45,584 bases of DNA, taken from Malikia granosa (GTDB taxonomy: Bacteria; Pseudomonadota; Gammaproteobacteria; Burkholderiales; Burkholderiaceae_C). Of this stretch, positions 29,310 to 40,311 are shown piece by piece (positions within the stretch are counted from its first letter, which is position 1; every line of letters starts with the position of its first letter). The stretch spans positions 1-45,584 of the forward strand of contig NZ_PVLQ01000036.1 of the NCBI RefSeq assembly GCF_002980595.1, in the 5' to 3' direction. The notes below the pieces were generated by a model. That model was given only the letters and a program-made list of their open reading frames with translations, did not search any database and was not told where the DNA came from. A program made the position numbers and the translations under genes.

Positions 29310-29843
29310 ATGCGCTTCCTGATCGACTTCTTCCCCATCCTGCTGTTCTTCGGCGCCTACAAGCTGCACGACATCTATGTCGGCACGGCGGTGCTGATGG
29401 CAGCCACCGTGCTGCAAAGCGTCCTCATCTACGCGATCGACCGCCGCCTGCAGACCATGCAGAAGGCCACACTGGCCCTGGTGCTGGTGTTCGGCGCGCT
29501 GACCCTGGGCCTGCACGACGAGCGCTTCATCAAGTGGAAGCCGACCGTGCTCTACGTCGGCATGGCGCTGGGCCTGGCCGCGGCACTCTGGGGCTGGCGC
29601 AAGAACGTGCTGCAGCTGCTGCTGGGCAGCCAGCTGCGACTGCCCGACGCCGTCTGGGGCCGGTTGACCTGGGCCTGGATAGGCTACTTCCTCTTCATGG
29701 CCGCCAGCAACGCCTATGTCGCGGCCTACTACTCGACCGAGGCCTGGATGGACTTCAAGCTCTGGGGCTATGCCTTCCCGGTCATCTTCCTCGTCGGCCA
29801 GGGCCTCTATGTCGCCCGCTACCTGAAGGATGAACGCCCATGA
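29310..29843 (+). CDS. yciB: Inner membrane-spanning protein YciB (septation protein A)
   Basis: A small inner-membrane protein of 177 residues with about five helices, connected with cell-envelope and division proteins. It opens with [19 protein letters not shown], typical of the YciB/IspA family, and has the conserved [36 protein letters not shown] and [14 protein letters not shown] follow. The 8-nt gap from msrB and 4-nt overlap with the BolA gene (ATGA at 29840) place it in an operon. Confidence 0.93.
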   Translation: MRFLIDFFPILLFFGAYKLHDIYVGTAVLMAATVLQSVLIYAIDRRLQTMQKATLALVLVFGALTLGLHDERFIKWKPTVLYVGMALGLAAALWGWRKNVLQLLLGSQLRLPDAVWGRLTWAWIGYFLFMAASNAYVAAYYSTEAWMDFKLWGYAFPVIFLVGQGLYVARYLKDERP

Positions 29844-30109
29844 GCGCGATACCGACCGCCGCCGCGATCGAGGCCCATCTGCGGGCGCAACTCCAGCCCA
29901 GCGCGCTCGAGGTCGAGGACCAGAGCGCCGCCCATGCCGGCCATTCCGGCGCCAACGGACTGGGCTGGGGCACGCATTTCCGCGTCGCCATCGCCTCGCC
30001 GCGCTTCGAAGGCCTGAGCCGGGTCGCGGCCCATCGGCTTGTGTATGATGCGCTGTCTCCTTTCATCGCGGCCGGCCTGCATGCCGTGGCGATCGAAATC
30101 AGGCGCTGA
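29840..30109 (+). CDS. bolA: BolA family protein
   Basis: An 89-residue BolA-type protein; members bind monothiol glutaredoxin through a shared Fe-S cluster and affect envelope stress and iron homeostasis. The core [20 protein letters not shown] carries the conserved His ligand region, and [22 protein letters not shown] is the C-terminal helix-strand. It overlaps yciB by 4 nt. A periplasmic isomerase gene follows after 25 nt. The order yciB-bolA-PPIase is common in Burkholderiales. Confidence 0.93.
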   Translation: MSAIPTAAAIEAHLRAQLQPSALEVEDQSAAHAGHSGANGLGWGTHFRVAIASPRFEGLSRVAAHRLVYDALSPFIAAGLHAVAIEIRR

Positions 30110-30134
30110 TCCCGTCTTCCTCAGTCACACCAGC

Positions 30135-31337
30135 ATGAAAAAAGTCCTGACCGCAGTGGCCCTGGCCACGATCCTGAGCGCACCCGCCTGGGCGCAAAAC
30201 CTGGCCGTCGTCAACGGCAAGGCCGTGCCCACTTCGCGCGTCGAGGCCATGGTCGCCCAGCTCGAGCAATCCGGTCGTCCGGTCGATGAGGCCACCCGGG
30301 GTCAGATCAAGCAACACCTGACCAAGCTCGAGATCTTCGCCCAGGCCGCCGAGCAGCAGGGCATCAAGGCCAAGCCCGAGTACAAGCAGATGTCGGAACT
30401 GGCACTGCAGCAGGTGCTGGTCAACGAGCTGTTCACCCAGTTCGAGCGCAAGAACCCGGTCAGCGACGCCGACATCAAGGCCGAGTACGACAAGTTCGTC
30501 GCCAGCAACACCGGCAAGGAATTCCGTGCCCGCCATATCCTGGTCGAGAGCGAGGCCGAAGCCAAGGCCCTGATCGCCCAGATCAAGGGCGGCGCCTCGT
30601 TCGAGGAACTGGCGAAAGCCAAGTCCAAGGACCCGGGCTCCGGCGCCAACGGCGGCGACCTCGACTGGGCCGCCCCGGGCAACTACGTGCCCGAGTTCTC
30701 GGCCGCGATGCAGCAGCTCGACAAGGGCCAGCTCACCGAGACCCCGGTCAAGAGCCAGTTCGGCTGGCACATCATCCGCGTCGATGACATCCGCACCGCC
30801 CAGCTGCCCCCGATCGAGCAGTTCAAGCCCCAGATCCAGCAGCACCTGGCGCAGCAGAAACTGACCCAGTACCGCGAGCAGCTGCTCAAGGCAGCCCAGC
30901 GCAGCAATGCGCCGGCCAGCCTCAACGGCAAGCCGTTGCCCAAGGCCCGCATCGATGCGATGCTGGCCCAGGTCGAGCGCAGCGGCCGCCCGGTCGACGA
31001 CCAGGTCAAGGCCCAGGTCACCGAGCACCTGCTCGACCTCGAGACCTTCGTCCAGGCCGCTGCCAAGCAGGGCATCAAGACCGGCAAGGGCTACGAGCAG
31101 AAGGCCACCATCGCGCTGCAGCAGGTGATGGCCGCGCTGCTGTTCGCCGAGCAGCAGCAGAAGACCCAGGTCAGCGACGCCGACGTGAAGGCCGAGTACG
31201 ACCGCTTTGCCGCCGGCAATCCGGGCCAGCAACTGCCCCCGCTCGAGCAGATCAAGCCGCAGATCGTCCAGGCCCTGGCCCAGCAGAAGGTCATGCAGTA
31301 CCAGGAAAACCTGATCAACAAGGCGCGCGTGCAGTAA
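30135..31337 (+). CDS. Periplasmic SurA/PpiC-like peptidyl-prolyl isomerase with partial duplication
   Basis: A 400-residue exported folding factor. Residues 1-20 form a signal peptide cleaved after WAA-type AWA. A chaperone-like module (about 25-126) leads into a parvulin domain (about 129-222; RARHILVESEAEAKALI, GDLDWAAPGNYVPEF, QFGWHIIRVDD), followed by QLPPIEQFKPQI (223-255). From residue 262 the module recurs: NGKPLPKARIDAMLAQVERS parallels NGKAVPTSRVEAMVAQLEQS, and AEYDRFAAGNPGQ is joined directly to QLPPLEQIKPQI. The second copy thus lacks exactly the parvulin domain. One-module relatives are about 260 residues long. ATG at 30135; the gene ends in a strong terminator. Confidence 0.9.
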   Translation: MKKVLTAVALATILSAPAWAQNLAVVNGKAVPTSRVEAMVAQLEQSGRPVDEATRGQIKQHLTKLEIFAQAAEQQGIKAKPEYKQMSELALQQVLVNELFTQFERKNPVSDADIKAEYDKFVASNTGKEFRARHILVESEAEAKALIAQIKGGASFEELAKAKSKDPGSGANGGDLDWAAPGNYVPEFSAAMQQLDKGQLTETPVKSQFGWHIIRVDDIRTAQLPPIEQFKPQIQQHLAQQKLTQYREQLLKAAQRSNAPASLNGKPLPKARIDAMLAQVERSGRPVDDQVKAQVTEHLLDLETFVQAAAKQGIKTGKGYEQKATIALQQVMAALLFAEQQQKTQVSDADVKAEYDRFAAGNPGQQLPPLEQIKPQIVQALAQQKVMQYQENLINKARVQ

Positions 31338-31353
31338 GCCTCTCGCCCGTCCC

Positions 31354-31390
31354 AAAGCAAGACAGCCCTTCACGGGCTGTTTTGCTTTTT
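31354..31390 (+). terminator. Rho-independent terminator after the isomerase gene
   Basis: A 15-bp stem (31354-31368 AAAGCAAGACAGCCC with 31374-31388, one G-T pair) and a 5-nt loop TTCAC are followed by T residues. It lies 16 nt after the isomerase stop and about 70 nt before the end of convergent clpB, so it may also help to stop clpB transcription. Confidence 0.9.
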
Positions 31391-31461
31391 GCACTCGCTC
31401 GTGCAGTCGGGTTATGTATCGGCCAGCCCGCGCCTGAGCGGGGACGACCCGGCATGGAGCT

Positions 31462-34065
<2,604 letters not shown>

Positions 34066-34096
34066 CCAGTACCTCCGTGATGATTGATTGTGTCGG

Positions 34097-34125
34097 ACTT
34101 GGGGGCCGGTGGCGAGCATTTCAAG
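34097..34125 (-). promoter_or_regulatory. Sigma-32 (RpoH) heat-shock promoter of clpB
   Basis: Minus strand: CTTGAAA (34125-34119) is a perfect -35, followed by 14 nt and CCCCAAGT (34104-34097), close to the consensus CCCCATNT. The predicted start near 34090 gives a leader of about 25 nt containing the clpB Shine-Dalgarno. ClpB is a classic RpoH gene, so position and function agree. Confidence 0.8.
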
Positions 34126-34180
34126 GTCGTTGAGACCAGCGTCGTATCGGGCGCACCTCAGGTGCTAGCATTCCCATCCC

Positions 34181-35275
34181 ATGCAGATCCAAGACATCAG
34201 GCAGCGCCTGCGCGCGCTCGCCGCCCGCCCCGTCCACGAAGACCGCATCCTGCGCGCCTGGCTGCAGGCTAGAGCGCTCGACCAGCGCACCAGGCGCCAG
34301 TCCGAGCATTACTATCCCTTGAGCCTGCGCAAGGGTCTGCCCGCGCTGCAGGCCGATCTCGAAGCCTTGGCACGCATCCGCAGCGTGCATCCCGGCAGTG
34401 ACGGCTCGGCGCGGCTGCTGGTCGAGTTGGCCGATGGCCAGACGGTCGAGAGCGTGCTGCTGCCGCGCGGCGGGATCTGCGTCTCGACCCAGGTCGGCTG
34501 CGCGGTCGGCTGCCAGTTCTGCATGACGGGCCAGAGCGGCCTGCTGCGCCAGATCAGCTCGGCCGAGATCGTGGCCCAGGTCGTGCTCGCGCGCAGCCTG
34601 CGCAAGGTGGACAAGGTCGTCTTCATGGGCATGGGCGAGCCATCGCACAACCTCGACAATGTGCTCGACGCCATCGAGCTGCTCGCGACGCATGGCGCCA
34701 TCGGCCACAAGAACCTGGTGTTCTCGACCGTCGGCGACCCGCGCGCCTTCGAGCGCCTGCCGCAGGGCCAAGTCAAGCCGGCGTTGGCCGTGTCGCTGCA
34801 CACGACCGACGCGGCATTGCGCGCCCGACTGCTGCCGCGCGCGCCGCGCATCACCCCGGCCGAACTGGTCGAGCAGGCAGAAAGCTACGCCCAGGCCACC
34901 GGCTATCCCATCCAGTACCAGTGGACGCTGCTGGCAGGCATCAACGACGGCGACGACGAGGTCGAGCGCCTGATCCCGCTGCTCAAGGGCAAGAAGGCGA
35001 TGATGAACTTCATCCCCTTCAACAGTGTCGAGGGCTCGGGCTTCCAGCGCCCATCCGAGGAGCGCGCCTGGGAGATGACCCAGGCGCTGCGCCGCCACGG
35101 CATCATCGCCTGCCTGCGCGACTCGGCCGGGCAGGACGTGGACGGCGGCTGCGGCCAGCTGCGCGCGAGGGCGCTGGGCCAGCAGCCGGATCAGCAGAAG
35201 GCCGGCAATACAAGGACTGAAGCGCCGCTGAGCTTCATGAAGCGGGAACAGACTCCGGCGACCCCGGCCTGCTGA
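34181..35275 (+). CDS. RlmN/Cfr-family radical SAM RNA methyltransferase
   Basis: A class A radical SAM methyltransferase of 364 residues, the family that methylates C2 of adenine in 23S rRNA (A2503) and some tRNAs. The radical SAM Cys are 107, 111 and 114 (CAVGCQFC). Cys100 in GGICVSTQ matches the supporting Cys of RlmN, and Cys324 in GQDVDGGCGQL is the methylated catalytic Cys. VVFMGMGEPSHN is the SAM-binding GMGEP. Divergences from canonical RlmN include MTGQ after the cluster and an unrelated tail of about 30 residues, so it may be a paralogue with another RNA target. The ATG at 34181 lacks a Shine-Dalgarno. It is divergent from clpB (115 nt). Confidence 0.88.
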   Translation: MQIQDIRQRLRALAARPVHEDRILRAWLQARALDQRTRRQSEHYYPLSLRKGLPALQADLEALARIRSVHPGSDGSARLLVELADGQTVESVLLPRGGICVSTQVGCAVGCQFCMTGQSGLLRQISSAEIVAQVVLARSLRKVDKVVFMGMGEPSHNLDNVLDAIELLATHGAIGHKNLVFSTVGDPRAFERLPQGQVKPALAVSLHTTDAALRARLLPRAPRITPAELVEQAESYAQATGYPIQYQWTLLAGINDGDDEVERLIPLLKGKKAMMNFIPFNSVEGSGFQRPSEERAWEMTQALRRHGIIACLRDSAGQDVDGGCGQLRARALGQQPDQQKAGNTRTEAPLSFMKREQTPATPAC

Positions 35276-35331
35276 CCTTCGCCTGCAAAGGAAGCCTGGC
35301 CGCGCGATCGGTCGGGATAGGTCAGCCTGGC

Positions 35332-35838
35332 TCAGGCGTTGCCCGAGGCGATGCCCCAGCGCGAGAGCGCCGCGTCATCGCTCACGCGCGCATCGACCCA
35401 GCGCGCGCCCTCGGGCGTGACCTCCTTCTTCCAGAACGGCGCCTGGGTCTTGAGGTAGTCCATCAGGAACTCGCAGGCCTGGAAGCTCTCGCCGCGGTGC
35501 ATCGAGCTGACCGCGACCAGCACGATCTGGTCCTGCGGCTGTAGCAGGCCGACCCGGTGCACCACGCGCGCGCCCAGGATGTCGAAGCGCGCGAAGGCCT
35601 GCTCCATCATGGCCTCGATGGCCTTCTCGGTCATGCCGGGGTAATGCTCGAGCTCCATCGTCGCGACCGAGGCGCCCTCGTTGCGGTCGCGCACGGTGCC
35701 GACGAAGGCGCAGACCGCGCCGACGGCGGGAATGCCCTCGCGCAGGGCGGCGACCTCTGCGCTCAGGTCGAAGTCCTCGTGGCGGATGCTGACGCTGGCG
35801 CGGCGCTGGGCGCTGGCGGCTGCTTCGGGTGCCGACAT
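35332..35838 (-). CDS. moaE: Molybdopterin synthase catalytic subunit MoaE
   Basis: The large subunit of molybdopterin synthase, converting cyclic pyranopterin monophosphate to molybdopterin with sulfur from MoaD. The 168 residues contain GAVCAFVGTVRDRNEG, ELEHYPGMTEKAI, the SMHRGESFQACEFLMDYLK segment and the catalytic Lys pair in FWKKEV. The start at 35838 is 2 nt after the moaD stop; the first 14 residues look like a poorly conserved extension. It is the last gene of the alaA-hom-thrC-moeA-moaD-moaE run. Confidence 0.96.
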   Translation of the reverse strand: MSAPEAAASAQRRASVSIRHEDFDLSAEVAALREGIPAVGAVCAFVGTVRDRNEGASVATMELEHYPGMTEKAIEAMMEQAFARFDILGARVVHRVGLLQPQDQIVLVAVSSMHRGESFQACEFLMDYLKTQAPFWKKEVTPEGARWVDARVSDDAALSRWGIASGNA

Positions 35839-35840
35839 GC

Positions 35841-36092
35841 TCAGCCCCCGGTCACCGGCGGGAAGAAGGCGACTTCCGCGCCCTCGCGCAGCGGCGTGGC
35901 GTCACTGGCCATGACCTGGTCTTGCGAGGCGCGCACCGCGCGGCCGCGCGCCAGCACCTCGGCCCAGACGCCGCCGCGCGCGACCAGTTCGTCGCGCAGC
36001 GCGCCCACGGTGCCGGCCTCGGTCTGCCAGCTCAGGCTGGAAAGCCCGAGCGCCTCGCGCAGCGAGGCAAAGAAACGGATCTCGATCTGCAT
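35841..36092 (-). CDS. moaD: Molybdopterin synthase sulfur carrier MoaD
   Basis: An 83-residue ubiquitin-fold protein. It carries the sulfur as a thiocarboxylate on its C-terminal Gly; the required GlyGly is the end of EVAFFPPVTGG. The fold begins with MQIEIRFFASLREALG, as in MoaD proteins. It lies 2 nt before moaE and 6 nt after moeA, so these are one transcript. Confidence 0.95.
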   Translation of the reverse strand: MQIEIRFFASLREALGLSSLSWQTEAGTVGALRDELVARGGVWAEVLARGRAVRASQDQVMASDATPLREGAEVAFFPPVTGG

Positions 36093-36098
36093 GCGGTT

Positions 36099-37466
36099 TC
36101 AGCCCAGCAGGGCCGCCAGGGGAATGAAGTTGACCGTTTCGCCGCGCGCAATGGTGCGCCCGGCCGGCAGGTCGACCAGGCCGTCGCACCAGGCGACCGA
36201 GGTCAGCACGCCCGAGCTCTGGTTCGGGAACAGGTCCAGCCCGCCCGCGGCATTGCGGCGCACGCGCAGGAACTCGCGCCGACGATCGGCGCGCGGCCAG
36301 TCGAAATGCGCCGGCAAGGCCAGCGCCGGCGGCAGGCCGTCGGCCCCACCAGGCGTGACGCCCTGCCCGGCGCTGATGCCCTGCAGGCGCAACAGGAAGG
36401 GCCGCACCAGCAGCAGGAAGGTCACGAAGCTCGAGACCGGATTGCCCGGCAGGCCGACGAAATGGCAGCGGTCGGCGCTCTCACCAGTCTGACCGGCCTG
36501 GCCCGACCCGTCCAGCTGGCCGGCCTGGGTTACCTTGCCTGAGCGCGCGATCCAGCCATGGGCAAAGGGCTTGCCGGGCTTGATCGCGATCTGCCACAGG
36601 TCGAGGCCGCCGAGCTGCTGCACCGCCGGCTTGACATGGTCCTCCTCGCCGACCGAGACCCCGCCGCTGGTGACGATCAGGTCGTGCGATTCGGCGGCAG
36701 CGCGCAGCGCATCCAGCGTAGCCTCGCGCCGGTCCGGCACGATGCCCAGGTCGCTGACCTCGCAGCCCAGGCGCTTGAGCAGCACGGCCAGGAAATAGCG
36801 GTTCGAGTTGTAGATGGCACCGGGCGCCATCGCCTCGGGCGCAACCTCGCCCGGCATCACGAGCTCGTCGCCGGTCGAGAACAGCGCGACGCGCGGGCGC
36901 GGGCGCAGCGGCAGCTCGGCCAGTCCCAGGCTGGCGGCCAGGCCCAGCTCGGCAGGCCCGAGCCGGGTGCCGGCTGCCAGCACGACCTCGCCCTGGCGAA
37001 TGTCCTCGCCACGGCGGCGGATGAACTGGCCGGCAACGGGCGCCTGCAGCAGGCGCACCGATCCATCGGCCAGCACCTCGGCTTCCTCCTGCATCTGAAC
37101 AGCGTCGGCCCCGGCGGGAACAGGCGCGCCGGTGAAGATGCGCGCGACGCTGCCAGGCTGCAGCGCCGGGCCGAAATGGCCGGCCGGGATGCGCTGCGAC
37201 ACCGGCAGCGACCGGCCCGCGGCGATCGCCGCCGCGACCTCGGCGCTGTTGACCGCATAGCCATCCATCGACGAGTTGTCGAAGCCCGGCACGTCGAGCG
37301 CCGAGCGGATGTCCTGCGCCAGCACCCGGCCGTCGGCCTCGAGCGTGGCCACCGACTGCTGGCCGGCGAGCGGCCGGGCTGCGCCCAGCAACTGCTCCAG
37401 CGCCTGCTCCAGGCTCATCAGCCCGGGACGGCGCGGAGCTGGGACTTCATGGACTGCATCACTCAT
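36099..37466 (-). CDS. moeA: Molybdopterin molybdenumtransferase MoeA
   Basis: Inserts molybdate into adenylylated molybdopterin to finish the cofactor. The 455 residues contain MoeA motifs: FDNSSMDGYAV, RIFTGAPVPAGADAV, FSTGDELV and the cofactor-binding TSGGVSVGEEDHVK. An insertion of about 25 residues (SGKVTQAGQLDGSGQAGQTG, polar and Gly-rich) before CHFVGLPGNPVSSFV looks like an unstructured loop and makes the protein longer than the roughly 410-residue norm. It is 56 nt downstream of thrC and 6 nt from moaD. Confidence 0.96.
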   Translation of the reverse strand: MSDAVHEVPAPRRPGLMSLEQALEQLLGAARPLAGQQSVATLEADGRVLAQDIRSALDVPGFDNSSMDGYAVNSAEVAAAIAAGRSLPVSQRIPAGHFGPALQPGSVARIFTGAPVPAGADAVQMQEEAEVLADGSVRLLQAPVAGQFIRRRGEDIRQGEVVLAAGTRLGPAELGLAASLGLAELPLRPRPRVALFSTGDELVMPGEVAPEAMAPGAIYNSNRYFLAVLLKRLGCEVSDLGIVPDRREATLDALRAAAESHDLIVTSGGVSVGEEDHVKPAVQQLGGLDLWQIAIKPGKPFAHGWIARSGKVTQAGQLDGSGQAGQTGESADRCHFVGLPGNPVSSFVTFLLLVRPFLLRLQGISAGQGVTPGGADGLPPALALPAHFDWPRADRRREFLRVRRNAAGGLDLFPNQSSGVLTSVAWCDGLVDLPAGRTIARGETVNFIPLAALLG

Positions 37467-37522
37467 GGCGACAACCCGACGGTGGAAGGGACAGGCAGGA
37501 GGAAGACGACAGGCTCAAGCCC

Positions 37523-38953
37523 TCAGTCGGCGCAATGCGCCTCGATATAGGCCTTGACCTGTGCGACATCGGCCGGCATGACCTGCACGCGCTTCGGGAG
37601 TGCCTCGATGCCCTCGAACTTCGCGGGACGGGTCGGCTCCTGGCCCAGCGCCTCGACGATGGTGGCCGCGAACTTGATCGGCAGCGCGGTCTCGAGCACG
37701 ATCATGGGCACGCCGGGCTGGAGATGCTCGCGCGCCACCTTGACGCCGTCGGCGGTGTGGGTGTCGATCATCTGGCCGAAACGCTGGTAGGTGTCACGGA
37801 TGGTGTCCAGGCGGTTCGCGTGCGTGCTCTTGCCGCTGACGAAGCCGTAGCGGGCAGCGGCCTGCGCGAAATGCGGATCGGCGCTCAGGTCGAAGCGGCC
37901 CTCGCTATTCAGCGCATCGCCGAACAGCGCCTTGACGCGCGCACCATCGCGGCCCAGCAGGTCGAACACGAAGCGCTCGAAGTTGCTCGCCTTCGAGATG
38001 TCCATCGACGGGCTCGAGGTCTCGTAGGTGTCGGCGCTGCCGCGCACGCGGTAGATGCCGGTGCGGAAGAACTCGTCGAGCACGTCATTCTCGTTGGTCG
38101 CCACCACCAGCTGCTCGATCGGCAGGCCCATCATGCGCGCGACATGGCCGGCGCAGACGTTGCCGAAGTTGCCGCTCGGCACCGCGAAGCTGACCTTCTG
38201 CGCGTTCGACTCGGTCGCGTACAGGTAGCCCGCGAAGTAGTACACCACCTGGGCCAGCAGGCGGGCCCAGTTGATCGAGTTGACGGTGCCGATCTTGTAG
38301 CGGCGCTTGAACTCGAGGTCGTTGCTGACCGCCTTGACGATGTCCTGGCAGTCGTCGAACACGCCCTCGATCGCGAGGTTGTGGATGTTGGCGTCGAGCA
38401 GGCTGAACATCTGCGCCTGCTGGAACGGGCTCATGCGGCCGTTCGGGCTGGTCATGAAGACGCGCACGCCCTGCTTGCCGCGCATCGCGTACTCGGCCGC
38501 GCTGCCGGTGTCGCCCGAGGTCGCACCCAGGATGTTGAGCTGTTCGCCACGGCGGCCCAGTTCGTACTCGAACAGGTTGCCCAGCAGCTGCATCGCCATG
38601 TCCTTGAAGGCCAGGGTCGGGCCGTTCGAGAGCGCCTCGATCAGCAGGCCGTCCTCGAGCGGACGCACCGGCACGATTTCCTTGCTGCCGAACACCTGCT
38701 CGGTGTAGGTCTTGGCGCAGAGCGCGCGCAGGTCATCGGCCGGGATGTCGTCGATGTAGAGCGACAGCACTTCGAAGGCCAAAGCGGCATAGCCCTGCTC
38801 GCGCAGCAGCTGGCGCCACTGCTCGAGCTGGGCGCCGTCGACCTGGGGGTAGGACTCGGGCAGGTACAGGCCGCCGTCGGGCGCCAGGCCCTCGAGCAGG
38901 ATTTCGCAGAAGCGCTTGCGGTCGGCGTGGCCGCGGGTGGAGAGATAGCGCAT
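37523..38953 (-). CDS. thrC: Threonine synthase ThrC
   Basis: A PLP enzyme converting O-phosphohomoserine to threonine. The 476 residues have the N-terminal YLSTRGHADRKRFCEILLEG, the PLP Lys in LAFKDMAMQLLG, the phosphate-binding GATSGDTGSAAEYAMRG and PSGNFGNVCAGHVARMMGLP. This is the longer ThrC type found in proteobacteria and fungi. Its ATG shares 1 nt with the hom stop (TGATG), so hom-thrC are translationally coupled. Confidence 0.97.
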   Translation of the reverse strand: MRYLSTRGHADRKRFCEILLEGLAPDGGLYLPESYPQVDGAQLEQWRQLLREQGYAALAFEVLSLYIDDIPADDLRALCAKTYTEQVFGSKEIVPVRPLEDGLLIEALSNGPTLAFKDMAMQLLGNLFEYELGRRGEQLNILGATSGDTGSAAEYAMRGKQGVRVFMTSPNGRMSPFQQAQMFSLLDANIHNLAIEGVFDDCQDIVKAVSNDLEFKRRYKIGTVNSINWARLLAQVVYYFAGYLYATESNAQKVSFAVPSGNFGNVCAGHVARMMGLPIEQLVVATNENDVLDEFFRTGIYRVRGSADTYETSSPSMDISKASNFERFVFDLLGRDGARVKALFGDALNSEGRFDLSADPHFAQAAARYGFVSGKSTHANRLDTIRDTYQRFGQMIDTHTADGVKVAREHLQPGVPMIVLETALPIKFAATIVEALGQEPTRPAKFEGIEALPKRVQVMPADVAQVKAYIEAHCAD

Positions 38954-40275
38954 CAGGCCAGTTCCTCCTTGCGGATGCGGGCGATCGGCGCCAGCACCGT
39001 CGGCAGCGCCTGCATCTGCACCAGCGCGTCGTTCATCGTGCCTTCGCGGGTGTCGTGGGTCAGGATGATCAGGTCGGTCTGGGTCGCGCCCTCGCCGGCC
39101 ACCTCGTCGGCCTCGCGCTGCAGCACCGCGTCGATGCTGATGCCCAGGCCGGCCAGGATGCCGGTCACCTGGGCCAGCACGCCGGCCTTGTCGGCCACGC
39201 GCAGGCGCAGGTAGTAGCTGGTCACGACTTCGCTCATCGGCAGCACCGGCAGGTCGCTCAGCGCGCTCGGCTGGAAGGCCAGGTGCGGCACGCGGTTGAG
39301 CGGGTCGGCGGTGTGCAGGCGGGTGATGTCGACCAGGTCGGCGATCACGGCCGAGGCGGTCGGCTCGGAGCCGGCGCCCTTGCCGTAGTAGAGCGTGGTG
39401 CCGACGGCATCGCCCTGCACCACGACGGCGTTCATCGCGCCCTCGACGTTGGCGATCAGGCGCTTGGCCGGCACCAGGGTCGGGTGCACGCGCAGCTCGA
39501 CGCCGGCCTCGACGCGCTTGGTGATGCCCAGCAGCTTGATGCGGTAGCCCAGCTGCTCGGCGTACTTGATGTCGGCCGCGCCGAGCTTGGTGATGCCCTC
39601 GACATAGGCCTTGTCGAACTGGACCGGGATGCCGTAGGCGATCGCGCTCATGATGGTCGCCTTGTGCGCCGCGTCCACGCCCTCGATGTCGAAGGTCGGG
39701 TCAGCCTCGGCATAGCCCAGGCGCTGCGCCTCCTTGAGCACCACGTCGAAGTCCAGGCCCTTGTCGCGCATCTCGGACAGGATGAAGTTGGTGGTGCCGT
39801 TGATGATGCCGGCCACCCACTCGATGCGGTTGGCGGTCAGTCCCTCGCGCAGCGCCTTGATGATCGGGATGCCACCGGCCACCGCGGCCTCGAACGCGAC
39901 CATGACGCCCTTGGCCTGGGCGGCGGCGAAGATCTCGCTGCCATGCACGGCCAGCAGTGCCTTGTTGGCGGTCACGACATGCTTGCCGGCCGCGATCGCT
40001 TCGAGCACCAGCGCCTTGGCGATGCCGTAGCCACCGATCAGCTCGATGACGATGTCGATCTCGGGATTGGCGATCACGGCACGCGCGTCGTTGACCACCT
40101 GCACGCCCTCGCCCACCACCGAGCGGGCGCGCTCGACGTCGAGGTCGGCGACCATGGTGATCTGGATGCTGCGGCCGGCACGGCGGGTGATCTCTTCCTG
40201 GTTGCGCTTGAGCACGTTGAACGTGCCGCTGCCCACGGTGCCTATGCCCAGCAGGCCGACTTGGATCGGTTTCAT
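38953..40275 (-). CDS. hom: Homoserine dehydrogenase
   Basis: Catalyses NAD(P)H-dependent reduction of aspartate semialdehyde to homoserine, the branch point to threonine and methionine. The 440 residues begin with MKPIQVGLLGIGTVGSGTF (Rossmann), continue with the dehydrogenase domain (AGIINGTTNFILSEM, LGYAEADPTFDIEG) and end in a regulatory ACT domain (about 355-430; RVADKAGVLAQVTGILAGLG), consistent with threonine feedback. There is no fused aspartokinase. GGAAG precedes the ATG. It follows the aminotransferase gene after 36 nt. Confidence 0.97.
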   Translation of the reverse strand: MKPIQVGLLGIGTVGSGTFNVLKRNQEEITRRAGRSIQITMVADLDVERARSVVGEGVQVVNDARAVIANPEIDIVIELIGGYGIAKALVLEAIAAGKHVVTANKALLAVHGSEIFAAAQAKGVMVAFEAAVAGGIPIIKALREGLTANRIEWVAGIINGTTNFILSEMRDKGLDFDVVLKEAQRLGYAEADPTFDIEGVDAAHKATIMSAIAYGIPVQFDKAYVEGITKLGAADIKYAEQLGYRIKLLGITKRVEAGVELRVHPTLVPAKRLIANVEGAMNAVVVQGDAVGTTLYYGKGAGSEPTASAVIADLVDITRLHTADPLNRVPHLAFQPSALSDLPVLPMSEVVTSYYLRLRVADKAGVLAQVTGILAGLGISIDAVLQREADEVAGEGATQTDLIILTHDTREGTMNDALVQMQALPTVLAPIARIRKEELA

Positions 40276-40311
40276 CGGATATCTTCCAGTTGCAAAAATT
40301 GAAAAGGGGGT

